Source: Acidobacteriota bacterium
Lineage (GTDB): Bacteria; Acidobacteriota; UBA6911
Assembly (NCBI GenBank): GCA_012729555.1
Contig: JAAYCX010000081.1
Span: forward strand, 1-64,000
Reading direction: 5' to 3'
Length of the DNA: 64,000 nucleotides
Of this stretch, positions 39,975-49,194 are shown in pieces. The notes beneath the pieces were generated by a model. That model was not told the origin of the DNA. It ran no database searches and saw only the letters and a program-made list of their open reading frames with translations. The translations under genes and the position numbers were made by a program. Position 1 is the first letter of the stretch. Every line of letters starts with the position of its first letter.

Positions 39975-41351
39975 TCAGGGGAGGATCCTGTCGAGGTTGA
40001 GGATCTTGGTCAGGTCGTTGAACACCACGAAACCCATCAGGAGGATGAGGAACAGGAATCCGGCCTGTACGATCTTCTCCTTCAGGTTGATGCTGAGATC
40101 CCTTCGCAGGATCCCCTCCACCAGGAGCAGGGCGATCACGCCCCCGTCCAGGATCGGGATCGGGAGCAGGTTGAAAACCCCCAGCTGAAGGCTGATCAAA
40201 CCGAGGAATCCGAAGAAAACCCGGGCGCTGCCCGTGCGGGCGGCGCTCCCGGATATCCGGGCGATCTCGATCGGTCCCGACAGCGTCTTTACCGAGGCCG
40301 ATCCCTTCAAAATCCTTCCGATGATGCGGAACGTCAGCGCCGACAACTCGAAATTGCGCCGCACCGATTGCGTCAGGGCCCCCAGGACTCCGAATTTCTG
40401 GAGATCGGAGGGGTAATCGGCCACGAATCCCACGATCACGCGGCCGTTCTCCCTGACGGGCGTGATGGTGAGATCGAGGATCCGGCCCCCCGGGGGGGCG
40501 GGGGATTCCCACACCTTTTCCCTGTCTTCCCCTGCGCCGGGCCTTCGGACCCGGAACCTGAGGGGGACCCCCTCGCTCTCCGAAATGATGTTCAGGATCC
40601 GGCTGTAATCCTCGCCCGTCCGGCCGTTTTTCCGTACCGACAGGATCTCGTCCCCGTCCCGGAGCCCGGCCCGGTAGGCGGGGGATTCGGTGTCGACCGT
40701 GTAGACGATGGTCCGCTCGAGGGGGAACTTGAACCCCAGCGCCGCGGCATCGACCGTCGTTTCGTCGGGGGGGGGCTCCAGGTGCAGCGGCAGCACCCGG
40801 CCGTCGCGCGCGACCTCGACGTCCAGGGCGTCTTTCGCCGCCGTGCCCAGCGCCACTTCGAGGTCCTCCCAGGTTTCGATGCGGTTGCCGCTGACGGAGA
40901 GGACCCGGTCTCCCGTCTGGAGCCCGGCATCGGCAGCCGGGGAACCGGCGGCTACGGGGCCGACCACGGCCGGTTCCTTCGGGTATCTCGGGGCGGACAC
41001 CCCCTGCATGTAGGAGACCGTGAGGATGAGCACGGCGAGCAGGATGTTCATCATGGGGCCGGCGACCGCCACCAGGAACCGGTGCCACTTGGGGTGGGAC
41101 AGAAACTCGTCCGTGGAGCCCTTGTGTTCCTCGTAGGCTTCTCCCGCCATTTTCACGTATCCGCCGATGGGGATCGGGCTCAGGCGATATTCCGTTCCCC
41201 CGCGCGTGAAACCGATCAGGCGGGGGCCGAAACCCAGCGAAAAGACCAGGACCCGGATCTTCAGGAGCTTGGCCATGGCGAAGTGGCCGAACTCGTGCAC
41301 GGTGATGGTGATGCCCAGGACCACGATAAAGGCTAGAATAGTCAACAGCAA
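39975..41351 (-). CDS. rseP: RIP metalloprotease RseP (site-2 protease) with two PDZ domains
   Basis: A 458-residue inner-membrane zinc protease. HEFGH is at residues 19-23 in the first TM helix. Two PDZ domains carry SPAADAGLQTGDRVLSV and SPAYRAGLRDGDEILSV. The second metal motif is NLLPIPILDGG, near the last TM helices. It cleaves anti-sigma factors or remnant signal peptides within the membrane. TTG 41351 is chosen because GGAGGGAG lies 6 bases upstream; there is no ATG before HEFGH. It is the last gene of the pyrE-truA-uppS-cdsA-dxr-rseP group. Confidence 0.95.
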   Translation of the reverse strand: MLLTILAFIVVLGITITVHEFGHFAMAKLLKIRVLVFSLGFGPRLIGFTRGGTEYRLSPIPIGGYVKMAGEAYEEHKGSTDEFLSHPKWHRFLVAVAGPMMNILLAVLILTVSYMQGVSAPRYPKEPAVVGPVAAGSPAADAGLQTGDRVLSVSGNRIETWEDLEVALGTAAKDALDVEVARDGRVLPLHLEPPPDETTVDAAALGFKFPLERTIVYTVDTESPAYRAGLRDGDEILSVRKNGRTGEDYSRILNIISESEGVPLRFRVRRPGAGEDREKVWESPAPPGGRILDLTITPVRENGRVIVGFVADYPSDLQKFGVLGALTQSVRRNFELSALTFRIIGRILKGSASVKTLSGPIEIARISGSAARTGSARVFFGFLGLISLQLGVFNLLPIPILDGGVIALLLVEGILRRDLSINLKEKIVQAGFLFLILLMGFVVFNDLTKILNLDRILP

Positions 41352-41418
41352 ATCGATCTCCCTCCCCCGTCCCTCATAGGATGCCCCATGGAAGCCGTCG
41401 GCTCAATAGCGGAGCCGC

Positions 41419-42615
41419 CTAGGCCCCTCCGCCGGAAACCGTCCTCCGGCGGTGCGGGCAACAGGCCCTGGCCGCCTCGCGCGCCCACCGGTCGGCCTCC
41501 AGGATGTCTTCCAGTTCCGCCGCCTTCCCGGGCTTGTGGGCGTCGAGCACCGTTTCGATGATCCGGGGGATGTCCTGGAAAGAGATGGCCCTGTCGAGGA
41601 ACCCCTCCACCGCGATCTCGTTGGCCGCGTTGAGGGCCGCCGGGGCGGTCCCCCCCGCCCTGAGCGCCCGGTAGGCGAGATCGAGGCACGGAAACTTCTC
41701 GGGGTCCGGCTCCAGGAACTCCAGGTTCGCCAGCTTCTGGAAATCCAGGGAAGGGAGGGGGGTCCGCCACCTCTCCGGGTAGGTCAGGGCGTACTGGATG
41801 GCGATGCGCATGTCGGTCGGTCCGAGCTGCGCCAGCACCGAGCCGTCGATGTATTCCACCATGGAATGGACCACGCTCTGCGGGTGCACCACAACGCTGA
41901 TCCTGTCGGCGGAGACCCCGAACAGCCGGGAGGCCTCGATGACCTCGAGCCCCTTGTTCATCAGCGTGGCGGAGTCGATGGTGATCTTGCGTCCCATGCG
42001 CCAGGTCGGGTGGTTGAGCGCGTCCTCCAGCGTCACGTCGGCGAGTTTCTCCCTGGGCGTTTTCCTGAAGGGGCCGCCGGAGGCGGTCAGGATCAGGCGG
42101 CCGACCTCCTCCTCCGTCCCCCCTCGCAGGCATTGATGGATCGCGTTGTGTTCGCTGTCGACGGGGAGGATCGGGACGCGCATCCGGCGCGACTTCTCCA
42201 TGATCAGCTCCCCCGCCATGACCAGGGTTTCCTTGTTGGCCAGGGCGATCCCCTTGCCGTTTTCGAGGGCGTAATAGGTGGGGAGAAGGCCCGCGGCCCC
42301 GGAAATGGCCGAAAGCACCATGGAGGATTCGGGGTGGCAGGCGACCTCGATATGCCCGTCGAGCCCGTGGACGAACCGGGTGCGCGCCATGGGGTAGCCC
42401 CGCTGGCGCAGAAGGCCCTGGACCTCGGCGGAGGCTTCCGCGTCCGCGCTCGAGGCGATATCGGGTTGGATTTCCTCGACCTGGGCGGCGAGCAGGGCGG
42501 TGTTACGGCCGCCGCAGAGGCCCGCCACCCGGAACTTTTTGGGAAAGGCGGAGGTTACCCGGAGGGTGTTGGTGCCGATCGATCCGGTGGAGCCGAGAAT
42601 GGAGATGACTTTCAT
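41419..42615 (-). CDS. dxr: 1-deoxy-D-xylulose 5-phosphate reductoisomerase
   Basis: A 398-residue NADPH enzyme of the MEP isoprenoid pathway. It shows ISILGSTGSIGTNTL (nucleotide binding), ALANKETLVMAG, PVDSEHNAIHQCL (metal and substrate), LTASGGPFRKTP, HPTWRMGRKITIDSATLMNK and LNAANEIAVEGFL. ATG 42615 gives the usual family start; an ATG nine bases upstream (42624) would add three residues. It makes precursors for undecaprenyl phosphate and any hopanoids. It lies between cdsA and rseP. Confidence 0.97.
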   Translation of the reverse strand: MKVISILGSTGSIGTNTLRVTSAFPKKFRVAGLCGGRNTALLAAQVEEIQPDIASSADAEASAEVQGLLRQRGYPMARTRFVHGLDGHIEVACHPESSMVLSAISGAAGLLPTYYALENGKGIALANKETLVMAGELIMEKSRRMRVPILPVDSEHNAIHQCLRGGTEEEVGRLILTASGGPFRKTPREKLADVTLEDALNHPTWRMGRKITIDSATLMNKGLEVIEASRLFGVSADRISVVVHPQSVVHSMVEYIDGSVLAQLGPTDMRIAIQYALTYPERWRTPLPSLDFQKLANLEFLEPDPEKFPCLDLAYRALRAGGTAPAALNAANEIAVEGFLDRAISFQDIPRIIETVLDAHKPGKAAELEDILEADRWAREAARACCPHRRRTVSGGGA

Positions 42616-42697
42616 GGGTCTCATTCCGAAAATGGGTCATTCCAGCACTCCCGGCCGGGATTGGCGATCGGGGAATGCCGGAGGCCAGCGCCCGCGT

Positions 42698-43495
42698 TCA
42701 GCAGAAGAACGTGAGATAGAAATAGAGGACCGGAAAGGCGAACAGCAGACTGTCCATTCGGTCGAGCGCGCCCCCGTGCCCCGGTATCAGTTGAGAACTG
42801 TCCTTCGTCGCCGCCGCCCTCTTGAGCATCGATTCCGCCAGGTCCCCCAGTTGCCCGAACGCCCCCGCCAGGGCCGAGGCGGCGATGACGTGGCCGAGGG
42901 GGAGGGCGGGGAACAGGAGCCTCTCGAGCAGGACGGCGATTCCCACCCCGGCCAGCAGCCCCGCGAGCGCCCCCTCGTTGGTTTTCTTCGGGCTCAGCTC
43001 CGGTGCGAACCGGGTCCTCCCCACCGTTTTCCCCGCCAGGAGGGCGGCCGAATCCCCGGTCCAGATCACGGCCAGCAGGATGACGGTCCACGGCATCCCG
43101 TCGGCTCCGAAATCGTACCGGATCGGCAGGGCGGGGTAAAGAAAGAGGGTGAAATAAAACAGCCCCAGGGACTCCGCCATGAGGGCCAGCGCCCGGTCGC
43201 GCATCGGCCACCCGCGCCGCCACATGGCCGACAGGAAGGCCCCGAGCAGCACGAGCGCGAAAAGGACGACGGTGGCGAAGCGGCCCTGGCGCAGCGCGAC
43301 GAGCAGGATCCAGAACGCGGCATGCCCGAAGAGCGGCTGGACCCGGATCCCCAGCGACCGCACCAGGCCGAAGTATTCGTGCAGGCAGAGGGAGCCGATG
43401 ACGCCGATGCCGGCCAGGTAAAGGACCGGCGGGGCGTAGAGCACGCCGAGGACGGCGATGGGGAGGAGAACGACCGCCGAGAGTATTCTTTTCAT
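42698..43495 (-). CDS. cdsA: phosphatidate cytidylyltransferase
   Basis: A 265-residue polytopic membrane enzyme making CDP-diacylglycerol, the substrate of pgsA elsewhere in this window. The signature near the C-terminus reads ESMLKRAAATKDSSQLIPGH followed by GGALDRMDS. About seven hydrophobic segments are present. Its ATG overlaps the uppS stop (ATGA). Confidence 0.96.
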   Translation of the reverse strand: MKRILSAVVLLPIAVLGVLYAPPVLYLAGIGVIGSLCLHEYFGLVRSLGIRVQPLFGHAAFWILLVALRQGRFATVVLFALVLLGAFLSAMWRRGWPMRDRALALMAESLGLFYFTLFLYPALPIRYDFGADGMPWTVILLAVIWTGDSAALLAGKTVGRTRFAPELSPKKTNEGALAGLLAGVGIAVLLERLLFPALPLGHVIAASALAGAFGQLGDLAESMLKRAAATKDSSQLIPGHGGALDRMDSLLFAFPVLYFYLTFFC

Positions 43496-44277
43496 CGTCC
43501 GCCTTCGCAGGGGGCCTGGAGGCCTCCGTAGCGCCGGTCGCGCTTCTGGTATTCCAGGATGGCCTCGAGCAGGTGCCGGCGCCTGAAATCGGGCCAGTAC
43601 GTGGGGGTGATGTAGATTTCCGAATAGGCGATCTGCCAGAGGAGGAAATTGCTGATCCGCATTTCCCCGCTGGTCCGGATCAGCAGGTCGGGGTCGGGGA
43701 CCGCGGAAGTGTAGAGGTGGCGCGCGATCAGCTCCTCGTCGACCGGCGCCGCGTCCCCGTTTATCCTCCGTTCCCCCAGTAGGAGGTTGAAGGCGTCGAC
43801 GATTTCGGCGCGCCCGCTGTAGTTCAGGGCGACGTACAGGCTCATGCCGGTGTTGCCGGCGGTGGCGCGCATGGCATGCTGCAGTTCCGCGCGCACCGAT
43901 TCCTCCAGCTCCCCGATCCTGCCGATGGCCACGAAGCGGATGTTGTGCCCCTGGATCCGGTCCAGTTCGCGCCGGAGGTACCTCTTGAGCAGCGCCATGA
44001 GGGTGCGAACCTCGGAGCGCGGCCTCTTCCAGTTTTCCACCGAAAAAGCGTAGAGGGTGAGCGCCTCCAGCCCGAGGCGGGCGGAACTCTCCACGATTTC
44101 CCGGACCGACTCGATCCCCTCCCGGTGCCCGGCCACCCTCGGGAGCCGGCGCGATTCCGCCCAGCGGCCGTTGCCGTCCATGATCACGGCCAGGTGGCGG
44201 GGGAGGCGGCCCTCGTCAATCCGCTGCAGCAGTTCGGCTTCGGTGCTTCCGGAAGGGGCGAAACCCTCCATCTCCAT
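43492..44277 (-). CDS. uppS: isoprenyl transferase (undecaprenyl diphosphate synthase)
   Basis: A 261-residue cis-prenyltransferase making the C55 lipid carrier. It has HLAVIMDGNGRWAESR with the catalytic Asp34, GHREGIESVREIV, LYAFSVENWKRP, ALNYSGRAEIVDA, LLIRTSGEMRISNFLLWQIA and the end EIYITPTYWPDF. ATG 44277 has GGAG 9 bases upstream. It is translationally coupled to cdsA. Confidence 0.97.
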   Translation of the reverse strand: MEMEGFAPSGSTEAELLQRIDEGRLPRHLAVIMDGNGRWAESRRLPRVAGHREGIESVREIVESSARLGLEALTLYAFSVENWKRPRSEVRTLMALLKRYLRRELDRIQGHNIRFVAIGRIGELEESVRAELQHAMRATAGNTGMSLYVALNYSGRAEIVDAFNLLLGERRINGDAAPVDEELIARHLYTSAVPDPDLLIRTSGEMRISNFLLWQIAYSEIYITPTYWPDFRRRHLLEAILEYQKRDRRYGGLQAPCEGGR

Positions 44278-44322
44278 ACCCGTTTTCTCCAGGCGACCAT
44301 GATAGCAGAATTCCCCCCGGGC

Positions 44323-45105
44323 TCAGTACCGAACTTTCAGGAGCACGAGGCCGTGGGCGGGGGCCGTAAAGCCGGCCGAGCGGCGGTCCCTCTTTTCGAA
44401 CAGGAGGGCGAAGTCCTCGAGGGGCATGGCCCCCCTGCCCACTTCAAGCAGGGTGCCGGCCATATTGCGGACCATGTGGTGCAAAAACCCGTTTCCCTCG
44501 ACCGTCAGGTGGAGCCGCCGCCCCCTCAGCGTCAGGTCGCAGCGGCCGATCCGCCGGACGGTGCCGCCGACGGCCGACCCGGTCTTGGCGTAGCTCGCAA
44601 AGTCGTGTTCCCCCTCGAGCAGCCCCGCGGCCCTCCTCATCCTGGGGACATCGACCGGGTACGGGTAATGGAAATACTCCCGCAGCAGGTGGGGGGCCAG
44701 GATCTTCCCGAGGTAAACCTGGTAGCGGTAGACCTTGCTCCGGGCGCTCCTGCGCGCATGGAACCCCGGCGGCGCCGCCCGCGCCCGGAGTACGCGGATG
44801 TCCCTTGGAAGCAGGCTGTTGACGGCTCGCACCAGGCGTCCGGGGGGGATGCGGGAAAGGGTGTGGAAGTTCGCCACCAGCCCGCGCGCGTGCGTCCCCG
44901 CATCGGTCCTCCCGCTCCCCGTCAGGCTGACCGCGGCCCCCGTGATCCGTTCGAGGGCCGAAGAGACCAGTCCCTGGATCGTCGGGGCGTCCTTCTGGAT
45001 CTGCCAGCCGCGGTAGGCGGTTCCGTCGAAAGCGAGGGTCAGGCGGATGTTCCGCCCGCCTACGATCGGCTGCCCGGTTTGATCGCCCTGCTTCCGGCTT
45101 TGCAT
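44323..45105 (-). CDS. truA: tRNA pseudouridine(38-40) synthase
   Basis: A 260-residue enzyme modifying the tRNA anticodon arm. It has RLTLAFDGTAYRGWQ, the catalytic Asp in SGRTDAGTHARG, KVYRYQVYLG and GNGFLHHMVRNMAGTLLEVG. The only usable start, ATG 45105 with GAGGAG 8 bases upstream, lies 46 bases inside the end of pyrE, and no start codon occurs between the pyrE stop and the first conserved strand. The overlap therefore looks genuine. Confidence 0.96.
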   Translation of the reverse strand: MQSRKQGDQTGQPIVGGRNIRLTLAFDGTAYRGWQIQKDAPTIQGLVSSALERITGAAVSLTGSGRTDAGTHARGLVANFHTLSRIPPGRLVRAVNSLLPRDIRVLRARAAPPGFHARRSARSKVYRYQVYLGKILAPHLLREYFHYPYPVDVPRMRRAAGLLEGEHDFASYAKTGSAVGGTVRRIGRCDLTLRGRRLHLTVEGNGFLHHMVRNMAGTLLEVGRGAMPLEDFALLFEKRDRRSAGFTAPAHGLVLLKVRY

Positions 45106-45635
45106 AAGGGGCACTCCTCGGCCGCGTAGGTGGGAATGTCGAGGACCGCGAGCGCCGTCCGGGGCACCCCGAGGTCGGTCTTCCCCCCGCTCCGGTCGAT
45201 CAGGGAGCCGGCCGCGACGACGACCCCCCCCGCCCGGGTGACGACGGCCATGGTTTCGCGGGTGGACCCCCCCGTGGTGACGACGTCCTCCACCACGAAG
45301 GCCTTCTCCCCGGGCCGGATCCCGAACCCGCGCCGCAGGGTGAGAGCGCCGTCCTGGCGCTCGGCGAAGAGGGCGCGCACCCCGGCGGCGCGCGCCACCT
45401 CGTGCGCCACCAGGATGCCCCCCAGGGCGGGGGCGATGACGCAATCGGGTGGCTCCCCGATCTCCCGGAGCCGCCCCGCCAGGGCGGCCCCCAGGGCGGC
45501 CGCCTGTTCGGGGCGCTCGAGGACCAGGGCGCACTGCAGGTAGCGGTCGCTGTGCAGGCCGGAGGTGAGCAGGAAATGCCCCTCCAGAAGCGCGCCGGAC
45601 TGTTTGAACATATTCAGCACTTCATCCTGTGTCAT
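45060..45635 (-). CDS. pyrE: orotate phosphoribosyltransferase
   Basis: A 191-residue pyrimidine-biosynthesis enzyme joining orotate and PRPP. The PRPP motif is AFVVEDVVTTGGSTRE; GHFLLTSGLHSDRYLQ and PALGGILVAHEVAR are family segments. The end carries EECPLCKAG and KPGSRS, as in the subgroup with a cysteine pair in the tail. AGGA lies 6 bases before ATG 45635. It is the first gene of the minus-strand operon and overlaps truA by 46 bases. Confidence 0.96.
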   Translation of the reverse strand: MTQDEVLNMFKQSGALLEGHFLLTSGLHSDRYLQCALVLERPEQAAALGAALAGRLREIGEPPDCVIAPALGGILVAHEVARAAGVRALFAERQDGALTLRRGFGIRPGEKAFVVEDVVTTGGSTRETMAVVTRAGGVVVAAGSLIDRSGGKTDLGVPRTALAVLDIPTYAAEECPLCKAGSRAIKPGSRS

Positions 45636-45747
45636 GTCTTTCCTCGCCTGAAATATTCCGGTGACGGACGACCGTCCTCCCGCGGACCCCCCACGGGCAA
45701 AAAATCGAATTTTGCGCCCACAAGGACCTAGAGGCCGGCGCGAATTA

Positions 45748-45756
45748 TGATAAAAT
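45748..45756 (+). promoter_or_regulatory. extended -10 promoter of yebC
   Basis: TGA-TAAAAT in an A/T-rich patch, 30 bases before the ATG. It leaves a short leader carrying AAGGAG. Confidence 0.5.
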
Positions 45757-45786
45757 ACACAGCTCTCGACGAAAAGGAGTCATTAT

Positions 45787-46536
45787 ATGTCAGGTCACTC
45801 AAAATGGCATTCCATTAAGCACAAGAAGGCGGCGACCGATTCCAAACGCGGCCGGATTTTCACCCGCCTGATCAAGGAGATGACCGCGGCCGCCCGGATG
45901 GGCGGCGGCGATCCGGATGCCAATCCGCGGTTGCGCCTGGCGGTGGCCACGGCCAAGGCGAGCAATATGCCGGCCGAGAACATCAAGAGGTCGATCATGC
46001 GGGGCACCGGGGAGCTCCCCGGGGTTTCCTACGAGGACGTGAACTACGAAGGGTACGGGCCCGGGGGGGTCGCCATCTTCATGGTGGGGCTGACCGACAA
46101 CAAGAACCGCACGGTGGCCGAACTGCGCCACCTCCTGTCCAAGCACGGCGGGAACCTGGGGGAATCGGGCTGCGTCGGCTGGATGTTCGACCGGAAGGGC
46201 TACATCGTCGTGGAAAAGGCGGCGGCCGGGGAGGACAAGCTCCTGGAAATCGCCCTCGGCGCCGGGGCCGAAGACCTGAAGGAAGACGGTGACAGTTTCG
46301 AAATCATCACCGCCCCCGAAGAGATGGAGGGGGTGAGGGCGGCCCTCGAGGCGGCCGGGATCCCCATGACGACGGCCGAGATCTCCATGATCCCCCAGAA
46401 CTACGTCAAGCTGGAGGGGAAGAACGCCCAGACGATGCTGAAGCTGATGGAGGCGCTGGAAGATCACGAGGATATCCAGAACGTCTATTCCAACTTCGAC
46501 ATCGACGAGTCGGAGTTCGACGCCGAAGCCTCGTAG
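45787..46536 (+). CDS. yebC: YebC/TACO1-family protein (translation factor or regulator)
   Basis: A 249-residue protein starting [20 protein letters not shown], the family signature. [38 protein letters not shown] and [10 protein letters not shown] follow. Members help ribosomes through polyproline stretches, and some were described as DNA-binding regulators, for example of ruv genes. AAGGAG is 7 bases upstream. It precedes ruvC by 10 bases, the classical yebC-ruvC pairing. Confidence 0.97.
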   Translation: MSGHSKWHSIKHKKAATDSKRGRIFTRLIKEMTAAARMGGGDPDANPRLRLAVATAKASNMPAENIKRSIMRGTGELPGVSYEDVNYEGYGPGGVAIFMVGLTDNKNRTVAELRHLLSKHGGNLGESGCVGWMFDRKGYIVVEKAAAGEDKLLEIALGAGAEDLKEDGDSFEIITAPEEMEGVRAALEAAGIPMTTAEISMIPQNYVKLEGKNAQTMLKLMEALEDHEDIQNVYSNFDIDESEFDAEAS

Positions 46537-46546
46537 GGCGCGTAGG

Positions 46547-47035
46547 GTGCGCATACTGGGCGTCGACCCCGGGAGCGGGGCCACCGGCTACGGGATGATC
46601 GATACCGACGGTTCGCGCCACCGGACCATCCTCTTCGGCGCGGTCACGACCTCGCCCCGGCGCCCGTTCCACCAGCGCCTCCTCACGATCTTCGAAGAGC
46701 TCGACGCGGTCCTCGCCCGGGAGGGGGCCGATGTCATGGCGATCGAGGGGGTGTTCCATTCGGCCAACGTCCAGGCGGCCCTGAAACTCGGCCACGCCCG
46801 CGGAGTCGCTCTCGTCGTCGCCGCCCGGCGGGGGCTCGACGTCCGGGAATATTCGCCGCTGGAAATCAAGAGCGCCGTCGTCGGGTACGGCCGCGCCGAA
46901 AAAATCCAGGTCCAGGCCATGGTCCAGCTGATTTTGGGCCTTCCCGAACTGCCCACCCCCGACCACGCCGCCGACGCCCTGGCGGTGGCCATCTGTCACG
47001 CACACAGGATGGGGGGGAAGGGCGTCAGGCGATGA
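46547..47035 (+). CDS. ruvC: crossover junction endodeoxyribonuclease RuvC
   Basis: A 162-residue Holliday-junction resolvase. Metal ligands appear as D7 (ILGVDPGSGATGYG), E67 (AIEGVFHSANVQAALKLG) and H140/D143 (PDHAADALAVAICH). The His at the third site is as in Thermus RuvC. The start is GTG 46547. ruvA and ruvB are not adjacent. Its stop overlaps the convergent MEMO gene by 11 bases. Confidence 0.97.
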   Translation: MRILGVDPGSGATGYGMIDTDGSRHRTILFGAVTTSPRRPFHQRLLTIFEELDAVLAREGADVMAIEGVFHSANVQAALKLGHARGVALVVAARRGLDVREYSPLEIKSAVVGYGRAEKIQVQAMVQLILGLPELPTPDHAADALAVAICHAHRMGGKGVRR

Positions 47036-47834
47036 CGATCCCGGCGTAGGCGACCACCCTTGCGCGGTCGCCCGTCACCTCCCCCGAATGGGTGTAGCGC
47101 ACGAGGCGCCCCGCACGGGCGCCCAGGTCCCGGCAGGCGACGAGCACGGCCACGGTGGGCCCGAAGCCGCACATGCTGATCCCCTTTTCGAGCACCGTTT
47201 CGTAGAGCCCCGCCGGGTCCAGGTCCAGGACCCGCCCGATGGCCAGCCGGTCGAGGCGGGAGGCGGCTTCGGCGGTTTCGTAATGCGTCATGTCGGAACT
47301 CGACACCAGCAGGACCGGCTCCGCCATCCTCCCGATCACGAGCGCCATCGCGTGCCCCAGCTCCTCCAGGGGGGCATAGTCGACGGTCCCGACGCAGACG
47401 GCCGAAAAACGGAAGCCGGGGGCGAGCGCCTGCAGGAAGGGGATCTGGACCTCGAGCGCGTGCTCGTCGCGATGGGCGGCGGCGTCCTCCCTGAGGGGGG
47501 GGCACGCCTCGAGGAGGGCGCGGTTCATCTCCCCGTCCACGGGCGCCCTTCCCAGGGGCGTCTCCCACTCCCCCGGGGGCGCCAGGGCCAGCGCCGCCCC
47601 CCTCCCCGTGTGGTTGGGTCCCAGGAGGATGAAGCGGCCCGGCAGGGCGACGGAGGAGAAGACCTCGCCGGCCACCCTCCCGGAGTAGATATAGCCGGCA
47701 TGGGGCACCAGCACCGCCCGTGCGGCCGGGGGGGGCGCCTGCCCGGGGGCGGGGATGCCGGAGACGACGGTCCTTCGGAGTTCGTCGGGATCGCCGGGAT
47801 AGAAGCTGCCGGCTACGGCGGCCCTTCTCACCAT
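47025..47834 (-). CDS. MEMO family protein (AmmeMemoRadiSam system protein B)
   Basis: A 269-residue protein of the MEMO1 family, related in fold to non-haem iron dioxygenases. Conserved are AVAGSFYPGDP, VLVPHAGYIYSGRVAGEVF, ILLGPNHTGRG, HRDEHALEVQIPFLQ, VSSSDMTHYE and MCGFGPTVAVL, which include the His residues that can hold a metal. In genomes the gene co-occurs with AMMECR1 and a radical SAM gene; AMMECR1 lies at 61739 in this window. ATG 47834 is 7 bases after the nuoF stop, so they share a transcript. The function is not established. Confidence 0.93.
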   Translation of the reverse strand: MVRRAAVAGSFYPGDPDELRRTVVSGIPAPGQAPPPAARAVLVPHAGYIYSGRVAGEVFSSVALPGRFILLGPNHTGRGAALALAPPGEWETPLGRAPVDGEMNRALLEACPPLREDAAAHRDEHALEVQIPFLQALAPGFRFSAVCVGTVDYAPLEELGHAMALVIGRMAEPVLLVSSSDMTHYETAEAASRLDRLAIGRVLDLDPAGLYETVLEKGISMCGFGPTVAVLVACRDLGARAGRLVRYTHSGEVTGDRARVVAYAGIVIA

Positions 47835-47841
47835 GGCGCAC

Positions 47842-49128
47842 CTATGTCGCGACGGGGGTCGCGTCCTGGACGACACACCGTTGTTCCCGGATGTGCGCGT
47901 CGAATTCATCGTGGAACTTCTGAACGTAGCTCTCGATCGGCATCGCCGCGGCGTCGGAGAGGGGGCAGATCGTGCGCCCCTTCATGTTGGCGCAGAGGTC
48001 GAGCAGCAGCCCCAGGTCCCCCTCCTTGCCGCGCCCCCCCTCGATCCGGCGGAGGATGCGGTAGAGCCATTCGGTCCCCTCGCGGCACTGGGTGCACTGC
48101 CCGCACGATTCCTCGGCGTAGAAGCGCGCTATCCTGACGGCGGCCCTGACCATGCAGGCGCTGTCGTCCATGACGATCACCCCGGCCGAGCCCAGCATGC
48201 TCCCGGCCCTGGCGATGGAGTCGAAATCGAGGGGGACGTCCACCTGGTCCGCGGTCAGCACCGGCGTGGAGGACCCCCCGGGGACGACGGCCTTGAGTTT
48301 GCGGCCCGGGCGGAGGCCGCCGCAGTGATCGTACAGGAGTTCGCCGAGGGGGGTCCCCATCGGCAGTTCGTAGACCCCCCGCCGGACGACATGGCCGCTG
48401 ACCCCGAACAGGCGCGTGCCGGCGTTGCCCGGCACGCCGATGGAGGCGTACCAGTCGGCCCCGTTGTTGACGATGTGGGGGACGTTGGCCAGCGTCTCCA
48501 CGTTGTTGATGACCGTGGGGGAGTCGTAGAGGCCGACCGCTGCGGGGAAGGGGGGCTTCAGACGGGGGTGCCCCCTCCGTCCTTCCAGGGATTCCAGCAG
48601 GGCCGTTTCCTCGCCGCAGATGTAGGCCCCGGCGCCGCGGTGCACGAGGATGTCCAGGGAGAACCCGGACCCCAGGATGTTGTTGCCGAGATACCCCCTG
48701 CCGCGGGCCTGGGCGATCGCCCGCTCGAGGATCCCGGCCGGCCGGACGTACTCTCCGCGGATGTAGAGGAAGGCCAGGCGGCACCCCAGGGCGTAGGCCG
48801 AGAGGATCGTTCCCTCGACCAGCTGGTGAGGGTCCTTTTCGATGAGGAGCCTGTCCTTGAAGGTGCCCGGCTCGCTCTCGTCCGAGTTCACGCAGAGGTA
48901 GACCGGCCGGCCCGTATTCTTAGGGACGAACCCCCACTTCATCCCGGTGGGGAAACCGGCGCCCCCCCGCCCCCGCAGCCCCGATTTTCTCACCGTTTCG
49001 ACGATGTCGTCCGGGGACAGTTCCCCCAGCGCCCTGGCCAGCGCCCGGTAGCCCCCGAGCGATTCGTAGACCCCGATTTCCTGGAGGTCGGGGAGATGCA
49101 TGTTCCGGGTCAGGATTTTGGTGTCCAT
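47842..49128 (-). CDS. nuoF: NuoF-like NADH dehydrogenase flavoprotein subunit
   Basis: A 428-residue soluble subunit carrying FMN, the NADH site and one [4Fe-4S] cluster. FMN site GRGGAGFPTGMKWGF, NADH site GAGAYICGEETALLESLEG, and cluster ligands in ESCGQCTQCREG plus a later Cys in TICPLSD. The length matches NuoF rather than the longer HndC/HoxF types with extra ferredoxin domains. No nuoE, nuoG or other complex I gene is nearby, so it may serve complex I encoded elsewhere or another NADH-dependent complex. No clear ribosome-binding site precedes ATG 49128. Confidence 0.94.
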   Translation of the reverse strand: MDTKILTRNMHLPDLQEIGVYESLGGYRALARALGELSPDDIVETVRKSGLRGRGGAGFPTGMKWGFVPKNTGRPVYLCVNSDESEPGTFKDRLLIEKDPHQLVEGTILSAYALGCRLAFLYIRGEYVRPAGILERAIAQARGRGYLGNNILGSGFSLDILVHRGAGAYICGEETALLESLEGRRGHPRLKPPFPAAVGLYDSPTVINNVETLANVPHIVNNGADWYASIGVPGNAGTRLFGVSGHVVRRGVYELPMGTPLGELLYDHCGGLRPGRKLKAVVPGGSSTPVLTADQVDVPLDFDSIARAGSMLGSAGVIVMDDSACMVRAAVRIARFYAEESCGQCTQCREGTEWLYRILRRIEGGRGKEGDLGLLLDLCANMKGRTICPLSDAAAMPIESYVQKFHDEFDAHIREQRCVVQDATPVAT

Positions 49129-49194
49129 GTGAATGGAATCGCCCTTCCGATAACGAAGGTCAGTCTACCACGGCGCGGGGCCTCCCGTCCCGGG

